Positions 10,213 through 22,260 of a DNA stretch of 64,000 nt are shown in pieces. A model generated the notes under the pieces. It searched no databases and was not told the DNA's origin. It was given only the letters and a program-made list of their open reading frames with translations. Source of the stretch: Erigeron canadensis (lineage: Eukaryota > Streptophyta > Magnoliopsida > Asterales > Asteraceae); the NCBI RefSeq assembly GCF_010389155.1, contig NC_057763.1, positions 37,306,645 to 37,370,644 of the forward strand, written 5' to 3'. Both the position numbers and the translations under genes were made by a program. Positions within the stretch are counted from its first letter, which is position 1, and the number at the start of each line of letters is the position of its first letter.

Positions 10213-13200
10213 ATATTTACAATGTAATGAAAGATAATTAAGAATTAAAATATAAACATACTTGTAATCCTCTACTTGACATTCAAGTATATGTCTTTGT
10301 TAATGAAATGGGCTCACAACACGAATAGGTTTATCTTCAATCACTTGTCATATGATAAATAGATAACAAATAGGATTATTTTTATATTCTTTGATAATAA
10401 TTAAAACTCTTAATTTAAGTGACCATTGCAACTTTAAACATTAATATGCAAAACTAATCTTATATAAAAGAGAGAAAATTTTATACCTTTTTAATTGAGA
10501 GATAAATTGAATCTTGAATGAAGTTCATATTGATTTGGATTTAATGTTCAAGTCACCCTGTGATGTAAAACGTGTTTCGTTTAGTGATCGTCCCATGTTC
10601 TATGAAACCTAATGCGTTTAGGATAAGAATGTTGTATATCGTCATTTGTTATTGTGTTTGGGATAAGTTTCTAGAGTTCATATTGTGCTTATATAAAATA
10701 TTCAACTTATTACTATTTATAATTTTATATAAATATTAATCTAATATATTATTAAGTTGGACGACATTATCAAAATTACATTGAATACATATATTCTATT
10801 TCATTTTTTGAAATAAACTTTTGTAGACAATATTTCATATTTTGAATGTTTTTTAATTGATTAATTGATTAAAATCTTGTCAAGTTGATGGCTAAAATTA
10901 AATATAAATTAAGTATTCAAGGCTAAAACGTGTAATTTATTGATGGAAAACAAAAAAGTATAAATTAATGAGACTTTTTCTACAAATATTAATATAAATT
11001 CTAGAGTAATTAGGATATAGTATTAGACCTAAAAATAAATTTTAGGGGTGTCAAGTGTACCCTAATCTTCTCTTTTAGTTATATTATAAATTATTGTTGT
11101 TGTGATCTTCTTAAGACAATTTTCAGGCTTTACTTCTATATAGTACGACACCCTTTTAAGTTGTTTATTTATAATATGTATTATGGTCTGTCATCCCCCC
11201 TTAAGTTAAAATCCTGACCCCGTCTTTGCTTGGGATGACTTTGCAAGGCCATTGCATGCTGCCCCAATCCTGGTATCATCGATTCTAGAACAACCTTCAT
11301 AAAATCTAAGTCAAGATTCGAACATCCACCTCATGGGTAATTAACCGGTTACCTCATAACGTCAATGTAGTTGACCTCTATATGAAATACACAATTTTAT
11401 ATTGTAGCTTGAAAAGATGAAATATCATAATTCTATATGAAATACACAATTTTTTTTTACTGTAAAATCCATAACTTCGTGTGAGAACGGTTAAAACACA
11501 AGTTTATATATATAACAACCACGTATTCTTATTTTTTATATCTTTATAAGATAGAAGGTTTACTTGATATCAAAGTGGCTCGATGATAACAACGGTGGTC
11601 GTGACAACGCCAATATGGAGGTGGCGGCGGCGATTGTTGGTGGTAGATGCGGTGTCGAGTGAGGTAGATAATTGATGTAAATAGTTGATGGAGATATTAT
11701 AGTGTATGTAAACGCATAAAGGCACATATGTAACTCTTAAATAGCCTTAGTGTAAAAAGAGTAGTTTATAATATATTTCTTTTAGACCTATAACCTGTTA
11801 GTCATTATTTTATTTTTTTTTAACAATGAGTTAGTAATTAGTAGTTAGCATTCAAGATGCTACAATGACATCCAATTGGGCTATATAGGAAGCTCTAACC
11901 ACGTATGTCTGCGGATAAAACCCAAAACTTTCAAAACCTTTCCAATAATCTACTCCTATAATGTATTCTTCAAGGTATAAGACCTTATCAATGGACCACT
12001 AACCAATTAGCAACTATTTTTACTTTTAACTATGTTTTTACATAATGAGGTCGAGATGAAAAATGTTATTTTTATGGAGGTTTTGATCATGCTAAATTAA
12101 ATTTTGGTTTCTATGTATAGTTTACTTTTATGTTTATTTTTAATTTTATAACTTTTCTATGTAATGTTTAATACCTTCCGCTTTATTGATATTTTCACTT
12201 AAATATATATGAACGTTATATTATAATATATATTCATTTTCGCATCAACCTCTACGATTTTACAATGAATTAACATAAATTAAGATATAAACGTGAAACG
12301 CACGAGACTAACATACCCTAGTTAGTAACAAATAATGCGCGATTCTATACGGCCACACATAAACCAATTTATCATAGCCATAGGCATATATAATAATTAG
12401 GACTCCATATTAAATTTATTAAATGTAATGAAGCTTACAATACAATTACATTACAGCCGTGTATATATTTGTCATGTATCATGTGAACATATTCATTCAT
12501 GTAATAATAACCATACACGTACCTTTAATGTCATTTTTCGGTGAAAAACAAATGAAAAGCTTTCTAGATGGAAAGCAACAAGCTGGTCACTAAAAGTCAG
12601 AGTTCTGAAAAATACCATAAATTGTTTGAAATATTAGTCCATTGTATAAATAGAATTAAAGAAATTACTTTTGAAATAAGCTAATAATTACTTCCACGAT
12701 TATGGTCATGAGTTATGAGCCCAGTTGTAAACCCTAACCTATATTTTTTTTAAACTTAGGTAGGGGTTATATTCATTAACTTTAAACTAATCTATTCAAT
12801 ATAGGTATTATATTTGTAATAACTTTTGGTGATATGTTAGAAGTGGGAAGATACAAAAACTAATACTATCAAACATAGTGTGTTGTAGATTCACCACTTA
12901 ACGTAACGTGGTTCGTTTCATCATGGTTAAAACCGGACCAAAACACACATGCGAAAACATGACACTACCATACAGTTGTTCTGCTTTCGTGGCTAGCTCC
13001 CTTGTAAATGAAGGACTGAAGGTTTTAATTAAGTTTTATTCATTTCTTTAACGCTTAAATTACAATAACAAGGAAAACTATAGATATAAAACAAGTGGAA
13101 TTATGATGCCAACAACTGCTTGTTGGGACGCCAATGGTCTTATATTGAATCTCTAGGTCATTTGTTCGATTCTTTACCAAAATAAAAAGCATGTTCGTTG

Positions 13201-13228
13201 CCAAAACCACATGCCAACTTCGTAGGAG
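10213..13228. other. intergenic repeat debris, no gene recognised
   Basis: This stretch holds another copy of the 5'-terminal block seen at 10200 and 19430 (near 11040-11080), a copy of a ~50-bp motif that recurs to 19.3 kb (10925-10970), a SINE-like B-box fragment on the minus strand (11160-11390), and the duplicated phrase TATATGAAATACACAATTTT (11379 and 11433). No intact gene is visible. Confidence 0.5.
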
Positions 13229-15829
13229 AAAATTGTAACACCCGTCGTTTAAAAATAAAGATTTCCAAAAACTTTTGCCTAACGGCGTTAAAGAAGCGGA
13301 ATTAACTTTAAAAGTCCAAACCCGTAAAATTTGTTTGGTTTATTCATTAAATGGTGTTACTAGCCATATCATCAAATTGAGTCTAAATGGAAATCCATCG
13401 GTTGCCCAACATTAAACAACTGAGTACATTATCAATACAAGTCATTAATATTTAAACATAAAGCAAATGTCTAAAGCGAGCAGCCACTATGGGAAAACTA
13501 TAGCTAGCTTCAAGATCATCTACTCATGTCTCACATCTTCCCACATCTACCTGCTCACTATTGTTGGACCCGAAGGCACAACACATTTAAAAGAGCAAGT
13601 GTTAGCTAACGAATTAGCTAAGTAAGATAACACATAAGTTATAAAACGTTTGTCCATTTTAAAACATTATATAAAAGTCATATTAAGTCGTTAAGGCACA
13701 TATCCTCAAACATATCATCACACTTACATATCATATCATCAACATCATTCATATTAGGATGGGTCGTCCTAAATATGCCTAGTCATCTTTTGCATCATCA
13801 CATATCACATTTGAACATCTTTATAATTGTGACAAAAGTCACGCATCTCATATAACATATGCATCTCGTTAAGTGTGACATAAGTCGCACCCGACTAGAT
13901 GAACCACCATTCAGTAGTACATCAATGTCGTTAAGGAATGGCAAGCCAATGCAGGAGTAATCCGTATGTTCAATGACAATGGGGCTAGTAAGACCTCCCG
14001 TATTACTCTTCACGTTGTACCATGTTGCAAGGAGCCACCCAAGCAACCACATCAACGCACTTAACCGGGCTAGGGCAAGTACGGGTTAAGCTTAACAATT
14101 TCACATCAAATTTACGAGGTCGATTTCACATCACATATAGTTTAGGTGTTTACACAACCTAAACAATCATCACATATACATCTTTTACGTTTGGGCCCTT
14201 AAACGTGCACGTGTCATGGCAACTTAATAAGTCTAGTGAACTAGATGAACAAGCCATGTAATCATGCACATTTCACATATCATCATCATACATCACATTT
14301 CACAGCATTTCATTTCATATCATCACATCGCATACATTGTTACATCACGTACATCGTCATATATCATTGCATATCGTATATCATTACAACATTGCATAAC
14401 ATTTATCATCTTAGATCGTACATCATTTCATATCATATCATTTATTAAGCATACATAACATCTCATAGCAATACGTATCATTGGGGTAGCATTTCAGGCT
14501 TTTATATACATCTACATAGCCATAAGCAAACAAGATACCATTTGGGATGTTATTATATGAAAACTATGTTTATGTTGAACCCTCAGCGTGTCAAAGTAGT
14601 GTATCTTACCTCAATGGAGTGCACAAGAAATGATAATGTAAGTTACCGAGCTTTGCAAGTACTTCCGACTACCTATAATCATTAAACGACATAATGACCT
14701 ATCAATTACCCACTATTACTTAGGATCAGGAACAAGCCTAAATATCTATAAACATGACCCATGACAAGGCTTGATGCATCGTAAGTTCGTTTAATACTTT
14801 AGAGCTTACATGACTCGATAGATTTCAACATTCACTCACTAATTTAACCTTGCAGGAAACTTGACATCATAATAATCTTTTAGAAACATTAGCATTAGAA
14901 AGTAGACTCTCTCACGATTCCGTGGATAGCTTATTCGTCAAAAACGGAGTTACGGTTCAAAAGTTATGGTCGTTTATAAATGTTAACAAAATCAGTCCCT
15001 AACGGGAGTTACGAAAATTTGTAACGGGAGTTACGCACCTAACGGGAGTTACCGTGGAGGTGTTATCGCAATTACCCAGCTAACGGGAGTTATGACGACC
15101 AGTCGTGAAAAACAACCCCAAAACCTAACCAAACACATCTCAAACGACTTTAAAACATCTCCAGGTCTTATGAACATCAAATGCACTTAAAATAAGACCA
15201 AAATCACTCATTGAAAATACCAATTAATCTTTGAATCATTTACCACATAAATCAATCATTGAATCACCCGAGTAACATGAAATCGGTAACCGTTTAATCA
15301 ATTAACCCAACCCAAACCCCATGGCCTGGATTGAATACTCATCTATGACTCGTAAGATCAGATTTCAAGGAGAATATTACCTACATTACCTGTAGATTAC
15401 AAAAAGGATGCAAAAAGCTTGATCAACACACCCGAAAACGTATGAAGTCGCACAAGAATTGATCAAGGAGAGGAGGGACGACCTAGGGCTTGAAGAATGT
15501 GTTTTTGGAACTGAATAATGACAGGGATCAGGGTCTAATTACCCCTAAACCTGTTGTACACACTTTTCTAAACTTACATTCAAGCCCCTTCACTTCACAT
15601 CTTTACATCTAAGGCTTAAACAACCTAACGGGAATACTTACTAACACTTTAATCACAATTAATCATCTTAAACACATTAACACATGAATCATTAAGGCTT
15701 TAAAACCTTACACATAATGCACATTAATCACACATAAACATTAAACCTCTTAAAGACTTAACGGACATATTGTGTTGACTTAACGACTCAAATCAACCAT
15801 TAATTAAAAGTTCGGGATGTTACAAAAAT
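13229..15829. mobile_element. solo LTR of an LTR retrotransposon, with 5-bp target-site duplication
   Basis: The LTR is 13234-15824 (2591 bp). It begins TGTAACACCCG and ends CGGGATGTTACA, so it has the TG...CA ends and short inverted termini of plant LTRs. The 5-bp duplication AAAAT is perfect at 13229-13233 and 15825-15829. No internal region, second LTR, primer-binding site or gag-pol coding is present, so this is a solo LTR left by LTR-LTR recombination. A long LTR with TGTAACA-type ends suggests a Ty3/gypsy element of the Tekay/Del kind; that assignment is inference. Open frames inside it (13798-14055, 14245-14458) are chance frames in CAT-rich sequence. Confidence 0.85.
15000..15092. repeat. 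four copies of TAACGGGAGTTA inside the solo LTR
   Basis: Copies start near 15000, 15022, 15040 and 15081. Spacing is irregular (18-41 bp), so this is not a simple tandem array; it may be a cluster of transcription-factor sites within the LTR. Confidence 0.75.
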
Positions 15830-16249
15830 AAAACAGAAAAAAAGGGGCTGAAAATGAATGGTCAGTTTATTTTACTATTTTAGATTTTTAGTGATCCAAT
15901 GCATCATTGATTGGTTAGTCACTTAGTTGTACGTGTGGAGTTGTGGGGAGAAAAGTATTTAACTTAGGAGGTCCATTTGGGCTTTTTTAAGCTGGATAAT
16001 GGTCCAGTGGGCTATGCTGCATACACCTTTTGGTCTTTTCAATCTTACGGATCTAAAAACCTACGGGGAAAAAGAAACAAATTCCAGCCCACAACAGTGA
16101 CGACTAACGAAAAAAATCCACGCTTATTTTAGTATTATTATTATTATTATTAATTAATTAAATAATATTTGGAGCTTGAGCCATGTATGTCAATGTAAAC
16201 TCACACTCTCGAAACCCCTTAATATTTTCATGGAGTTTATATATATAGT
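15830..16249. other. intergenic, no gene recognised
   Basis: Flank between the solo LTR and the Helitron cluster, with an ATT trinucleotide run near 16133-16152. No gene is supported. Confidence 0.5.
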
Positions 16250-16639
16250 GCTCAAGTCCGTCCAATGGACGGGTAGTCTTAAAATATATTAATCAAAGCT
16301 AAAAATTGGAATTCAAGTATATTAAATCCCTATGACCAATATCACAATTTAATCAATACGAAACTAAAGAATGAACATATAAAAATTAACTCCATATAAA
16401 TATTGATTCCAGTTTACCCTTTTTTTCAAACTTTAGTTAAATTAAAAATTTACAGTTTGTTAAATCTAAACTTACTACAAACAGTATATTAAAAAAAAAG
16501 CCCTAGTAATCGACTGTTTTTTGGTTTGATCGGACGTAGGCTTTTTTTTTTTTTTTTTTTTTGAGAAGCATAATTAATTTTTTAAAATTGGATTAAAGTA
16601 TAAATTGGCGATGGAAAATCAAAAAGTGTAAGTTAATTA

Positions 16640-17301
16640 CTAGGTTTTAACCCGTGTCAAATACACGGTTTTTACAATATTACTAATATAAGAATTAGTA
16701 TATAGAAAAAAATTTGACCAAGGCTGGATAGTGTAGTAGAGTTTCCTTTTATACAAATTTTCGAGAGAAGCAATATCTTAACTTTGATTACACAATTGAC
16801 CAAGTTTTCATTGATATCTTGTACAAGTAATTATAGTTTCGTTAGCCATGGTTGTTAAGAACAATTAAAGTAACGGCTAGTTTGTGAGGTTTCAAAGATT
16901 ATGTGTGTTGTGATTTTATATGTACAATTCAGTTTATATAAGAAAAATTTGTATCCTAAACATAGTTAGATTCTAATTACTGATAACAACAATGATTATC
17001 CTAATTATAGTCTGATTACAATTACTAATTACAAACAATATTTTAGTTTGATTACAATTAATAATGTAAAATAAAATATTGATATAAATTTTAATTCGTA
17101 TTAATCCAACTATTGTAACTTCTCACATTATGCAATAAAGTATTAATTATTTATAAATTGGGTTAAATGTGTAAATTGGTGATGGAAAACCAAAAAGTGT
17201 AAATTAATTTAGACATGTGTTAATTTAATCAATTTTGAAAAATTAAGAGTTGTGATTGGTCAATTAAGGTTAGGTCAGTTGTCTTTTAGTATATATAAAG
17301 A
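16640..17301 (-). mobile_element. Helitron-like element, 662 bp
   Basis: On the minus strand the element starts A|TCTTTATATATACTAAAAGAC and ends with a hairpin (CCGTGTATTTGACACGG), then GTTAAAACCTAG|T. A|T host junction, TC start, 3' hairpin and CTAG end are all present. It is non-coding. A shorter deletion derivative with the same ends is at 18729-18916. Confidence 0.75.
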
Positions 17302-17849
17302 TAAAAATTGTGTATCCTTTTTGGAACCATTGGTAAGTGAAAGAGAAAATGCATCCAGAGAATAGAAATGAAGACAACCCCATAAACAACCCACTAGATA
17401 ACTCACGTATTGAATTTTAACTTTGAATTTCATGGCATGTGATTTCCAAATTCAAAATGCATCCTCGTTTATACGGTTAATGAAGTAAAAAGTGCATCCT
17501 GATTGTATAGGATCGAGTTCTGCATCCATTATTTTAAGATGATTTGTGCATCTAATTCGAGTTATGCATCCACATATAAAAGTTAGCGAGTCTTTTTATA
17601 TAAGATCTTTGTGCATCCATTTATAAGAGTTATGCATCCATTTATATATATAAAATCCCTTTCAATAATTTTAGTAGTACCAAAAATGATATCAACACAA
17701 AGGACATTGATAAAAAGTAAACATCAAAACTACAATATAAAAGACAAGAGATATACATTAATATTATAAAAAGGAATTTGAAAAAACATGAATGTGAAAT
17801 CGTTACTGGATTTGATAAAATATATGGGACATGTATTAGTATATAACAA

Positions 17850-18511
17850 TCTTAATATATATTATAGGACAGTTTAACTAATGACTAATTAACCAATCAA
17901 ATTGCTTGATTTTATCAATTTGACTTTTGGTGATGGCATCATCTAATTTACATATAAATTAAAAATCATAATAGTCATTATCCAAATATATTATTATATT
18001 AATTTTGAAAATCATAATAGTCATTATCCAAATATATTATTATATATATTAATATATGTAGAAAAAATCTCATTAAATTTACACTTTTTTGTTTTTCATC
18101 AATAATTTACACTTTTTAGCCTTGAATACTTCATTCATATTAATTTTTAATCCGTGTCATCACATCTCTCGATTTTCTCAAATTAAGATCACAAGTATGT
18201 TTATATTTACTTCATAATTTTCTTTCATAATAATTACATCATGAGTACAACTTGTTTCAGAAAAATTTATAATAGATGAATTATTATAGTATGTGACTTG
18301 TGGAATGACTACGACACATAATTTCATCATTATGTCTCAGCTAATAATGAGAGTAATGACTTAAGATTATTGTATCACAACTTGCAAAGTATAACACTTG
18401 AAACCATCAATCTTTAAGATTATAAATTTGTATGACTTAAATGTATGAAGATCTAATATTGATAACATCATAAGTCTCGTGTCCAGTGTTGGACACGGGT
18501 CTAAAATCTAA
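17850..18511 (+). mobile_element. Helitron-like element, 662 bp
   Basis: The 5' end is A|TCTTAATATATATTATAGGAC. The 3' end has a CGTGTCCAGTGTTGGACACG hairpin, then GGTCTAAAATCTAA|T. All Helitron end criteria are met on the plus strand. The sub-terminal 5' sequence (TAATTAACCAATCA) resembles the 16640-17301 element, so they are probably related families in opposite orientation. Confidence 0.7.
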
Positions 18512-18728
18512 TTTATAGATGATATGAAAGACGTTCTAATTGAAAAAGGTAGTTAATTTTATGGATTCAAAAAGTGCTTGAAAAGGAATATAAATTAATT
18601 GTATTTTGCAATTGTCTAAATGATCATTTTTTATATTTGATGATTTGAAATTTTCCTATTGGTTCTTACTTGTTCTTATTTTTATATTATTCTCATTGGA
18701 TGGGCCCCCTTATATATATATATATACA

Positions 18729-18916
18729 TTAGATTTTATATTCATGTCAAATACACGGTTTTTACAATATTACTAATATAGGAATTAGTATATGGAAAAA
18801 AAATTTGACCAATTGACCAAGGCTGGATGGTGTAGTAGAGTTTCAAATTTTGAGATATTTAGAGCTCTGATTAGTCAATTAAGGTTAGATCAGTTGCCTT
18901 TTAGTATATATAAAGA
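18729..18916 (-). mobile_element. internally deleted Helitron-like element, 188 bp
   Basis: It shares both ends with the 16640-17301 element: CAAATACACGGTTTTTACAA, the AGGCTGGATGGTGTAGTAGA block and CAATTAAGGTTAGATCAGTT. About 470 bp of the interior is missing. The minus-strand 3' end is CTAA|T and the 5' end is A|TCTTTATCTTTATATATACT. Confidence 0.65.
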
Positions 18917-19204
18917 TAAAGATAAAGAATATTTAATGTAGAATAATTAATTAACTAATGTTGATGGGGTAATTAAAAAAAGGTCGGCAACATAGTATAT
19001 TTATCTAGAATTGGAATCTTTATATAACACCTATAACTTATATGGATGAATTAATTGAATTATGTCGAAAAAGTTAAATTAATTGAGTTTAGTCACATGT
19101 TTAATTTGAAAAATTAATATATTTGAGAGTTTTGATTGGTCAATTGAAGTTTAGTCAGTTGCCTTATAGTGTGTATATATATATATATATAGTATATATA
19201 TATT

Positions 19205-19325
19205 AAGATTTTTAAATTGGGTTAAAGTGTAAAGTGATGATGGAAAACCAAAAGGTGTAAATTAATTATTTTATATTGGGGTTAAAGTGTAAATTAGTGA
19301 TGGAAAACCAAAAAGTGTAAATTAA
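19205..19325. repeat. tandem pair of a ~50-bp motif that recurs from 10.9 to 19.3 kb
   Basis: Two adjacent copies contain GTGATGGAAAACCAAAAAGT followed by GTAAATTAATT (19213-19265 and 19276-19325). Single diverged copies are at about 10925-10970, 16590-16635 and 17158-17210, with one in reverse orientation at 18070-18125. It appears to be a sub-repeat of the local Helitron-like families. Confidence 0.7.
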
Positions 19326-19449
19326 TTAAGATTAATATTAAAAAAGTAAAGGATTAAAAAGGATGGAGGATTAGACTAAAAAAGGTGGATTTGGGGTGCC
19401 AAGTGTACCCCCAACCCCCTCTTTTAGTTATATTATAGATATATATATA

Positions 19450-20368
19450 CTAGGATTTTTTTACCCGCACGATGTGCGGCTGCTTTAAAAAGGTGCTCAA
19501 TAAAGTGAGATTTGAGTTAAACTTGCTTAAAAAAACATTTAATGAAACGCTTAATATGTGAACAAATGAGTAAATGGAATGGATCAATAATGATCGTAAA
19601 AAAAAATATGGACGAACAATCTATTTAGTTTCACTTAATTAAATTAACAATAACGTATTCATTATCCAATCATGAAACTAATTGTTATATACACTTATTT
19701 TGAATTAACTCTTCGTCTACCATCATAATATTTTTCTCATCATCACAATGAAAAATTGTATTGTTAAAAAACAAAAGAAAAAAAAGATTATATTAACCAT
19801 TATCATAAAATTCAAAAAAAATAAATAAAAGAATTAAACCAAAAGTTGTACATAATTTTCATAGTGATATGATCGAAAGAATTAACATAATTCTTTCAGA
19901 AAGTTATGATATTATACAAAGCTCTTAACTCATATAAGATGAATATAATTTAGTGGTGATAAAAAAGCTTATAAACTTTAAATATTGCCACTAATGATTA
20001 ATGCGATGAGAGTTCCAACTAACCAACGGCCTGAGCAAACTTTCATATAATCACCATAAAAAAAACGAAATGAACCTCATATAAATGTTGAATAAAAAAG
20101 ATAATGAAATATCATTAGGTATAGACGTGATTTTTTAAACTAAAGAGAAGATATCATTTTATCTAATGAGAAGATCTTAGATTCTTACAATATATATATT
20201 TATTTATTTTAACATATATACGTTCATTTGTTTTCTTATTATATATAGTTTATTTAAAGAAAAATATGGAGTTGACACATAGGATAAAATCTTATGTGGC
20301 AAATTTTCAAATTAGTTTTAGATTGCAAGAGGGCTTTAAAATGCTTGGTTTATTATTGTTTTATAAGA
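19450..20368 (-). mobile_element. Helitron-like element, about 0.9 kb
   Basis: The minus-strand 3' end has a CCGCACATCGTGCGG hairpin, then GTAAAAAAATCCTAG|T. The 5' part (CACATAAGATTTTATCC, then TAATAAACCAAGCATTTT) is homologous to the 5' part of the 20373-21076 element, with a start near TCTTATAAAACAATA at 20368. The host base before TC is C rather than A, so the 5' boundary is less sure. It is non-coding. Confidence 0.6.
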
Positions 20369-20372
20369 GTTA

Positions 20373-21076
20373 TTAGGTTTTTGTCCCGTGCGTTGCACGC
20401 GTTTACATATATTTATAACAAATATTTCAAGAAACCTCAATATAAGAAAAACTTCAATTGAAGAACAGACTTAGTTTTTTATGAAATTTTTGTAACCTTA
20501 AATATATAACTCGTAACAATTTCAGAGCAAATTTGTTACATCTATTACCTGAAAGTAGATATTAAGAAGACACTTCCAAAAAAAAAAATCAAAATATTTG
20601 AAATAGTTGAAGCTATTTTAAGCGCGAAAATTAAATATAAAAAACAATGAACAACATCAACTTACATGAATCTTTGGGATCCAAAATTACATGCAAAATA
20701 CATATTAGATATTGTGTAGTTAATTAAGATTTTCATGCAGATGAATGTTACAGCTATGGATTTATATTAATAAATATATGGATTTATATTAATAAATTGT
20801 TAGATGATTGTTTTGAACACTAAATGTACTCATATGATATGTATATACCTAAAAAGAAATTATATAAACAAAATCATTTGGAAATCTTTTTATTACTTTT
20901 TATAAATATTTTATTCTCTATATATATATATATATAATAGATAGATAAATATTATGAAAAAAAATATGAAGATGACACGTAGGAAAATCTTACGTGGCAA
21001 ATTCTAAATATTTATCTTAGTTGAGGTGGATGGCCTAATAAAGCTAGGATAACTACTGTTTTATTGGATATATAGA
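20373..21076 (-). mobile_element. Helitron-like element, 704 bp
   Basis: On the minus strand it starts A|TCTATATATCCAATAAAACAG and ends with a CGTGCAACGCACGGG hairpin, then ACAAAAACCTAA|T. It lies immediately next to the element ending at 20368, in the same orientation. No protein coding is visible. Confidence 0.7.
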
Positions 21077-21140
21077 TAGATATATATAAACACTTTCCAA
21101 ATTTTTGAATTTCTCTTTTTAGTTAACTATATCTTTAAAA

Positions 21141-21507
21141 CTAGCTAATAATCCCGGGTTTAACCCGGGCACTAACTAAAATTTTAAAATAAAAAAAGTT
21201 AAAATAATATATGTAGTTTTTGTAATTGATATATCATAACTTGGTTTGAAGATATTATTAAGTTAGCATGTATGAATATTTGTTAAATTAACAAAACATA
21301 AAAAAGAAATTTACAATCAAAAAGTAAGAATTTAATATAAACATTTAATAAGCTAGCTATTTATTTTTAAAAATATTACAATATTAAATATGACATATGA
21401 CATCATAAATAAAATCAAACTTTTTTGAAGAAAATTATAGACTTGTCACATAATATTTTTTCTCAAAATAGTTTTAGAAGACAATTCTGCTTTATTATAT
21501 ATAAAGA
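21141..21507 (-). mobile_element. Helitron-like element, 367 bp
   Basis: On the minus strand it starts A|TCTTTATATATAATAAAGCAG and ends with a perfect CCCGGGTTAAACCCGGG palindrome, then ATTATTAGCTAG|T. This is one of the cleanest Helitron 3' ends in the window. Confidence 0.75.
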
Positions 21508-21970
21508 TTTCATTTTATATATAGACAACTAAATATGTTTTTAACGGTGTCAAATTGTTTAACTAGCTAATGTAAAAATAATTAATATCAAAAGGTATTA
21601 TAAAAATAATTAATGTAAAAATAATCTAAAGAGTAAATGTTATGTTGGTAGGATTTGATTAGAAGAGTTGAAATGAGATTCTTTTAAATCATCTCAACAA
21701 TATGCGGAATAAAAAAAAGAAACTTAATAATTCTATTTTGTTACAATATTTTCTTGAGTTTTTCTTCAAATTATATCAAATTCATTTTCTTTACAACCTT
21801 CAAAAAAAACTTAATAATTCAATTTATTTTAAAATGATTTATTTTAGAAACTAAGAAAATAGTGTAACAAAATAATAATGTCATCACACAGACAGCTTAA
21901 AAATAAATCTAAGTCGTCATCGCTTCGCTTCTAGTCTAGTATATACAACCCCACCTGAAAAAAAAAAAGG
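21508..21970. other. intergenic upstream of the G3BP-like gene
   Basis: AT-rich sequence with no gene. It probably includes the distal promoter; no clear TATA box was assigned. Confidence 0.4.
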
Positions 21971-22115
21971 AAAAAAAAACTCGTTCTGTTTTCCCTGTTA
22001 CTGATCCGCCAACCACAAAACCCTAACCAGTGAGAAAGAGCCAGGATCATCCCTATATACAAGAAGAAGAAGAAGATTCTCCATCTTTCTCTCTAACTTC
22101 CGATCCCTTTCTCCG

Positions 22116-22148
22116 GTACGATTTCTCTTCAATCTCTCTCTCTCTCTC

Positions 22149-22186
<38 letters not shown>

Positions 22187-22241
22187 TACACCTATTTGAT
22201 ATATGTAATGATAAGTAGTGTTTCTTATCAAGTTTTTTCAG
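22116..22241 (+). other. 5' UTR intron of the G3BP-like gene, with CT/TA/CA microsatellite
   Basis: A donor CTCCG|GTACGA at 22116 and an acceptor TTTTTTCAG| at 22241 bracket a (CT)n-(TA)n-(CA)n compound microsatellite (about 22133-22183). Splicing it out joins a pyrimidine-rich leader to the ATG at 22261. The 62-residue open frame over this region (22030-22218) is explained by the repeat. Confidence 0.65.
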
Positions 22242-22260
22242 GGTTTTGTATCGATCTACA

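Larger units (their letters stand above)
16250..19437 (-). mobile_element. possible outer Helitron-like element containing younger insertions
   Basis: The minus-strand 5' end near 19437 reads TCTATAATATAACTAAAAGAG, and the 3' side near 16250 carries a CCCGTCCATTGGACGG hairpin followed by ACTTGAGCACTA. Three smaller Helitron-like elements lie between these ends. The pairing of the two ends is inferred from similarity to the 9606-10212 copy. Confidence 0.35.

Noticed and set aside
12280..12322. Helitron 3' end ending ACATACCCTAG|T
   Set aside because: Only a four-base stem precedes it and no matching 5' end was found, so no element was called.
13798..14458. Several open frames rich in His, Ile, Thr and Ser
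   Set aside because: They lie in CAT-repeat-like sequence inside the solo LTR; composition is low-complexity and no domain is seen.
22030..22218. 62-residue open frame ahead of the G3BP-like gene
   Set aside because: It runs through a (CT)n/(TA)n/(CA)n microsatellite within a predicted 5' UTR intron, so it is not a separate gene.
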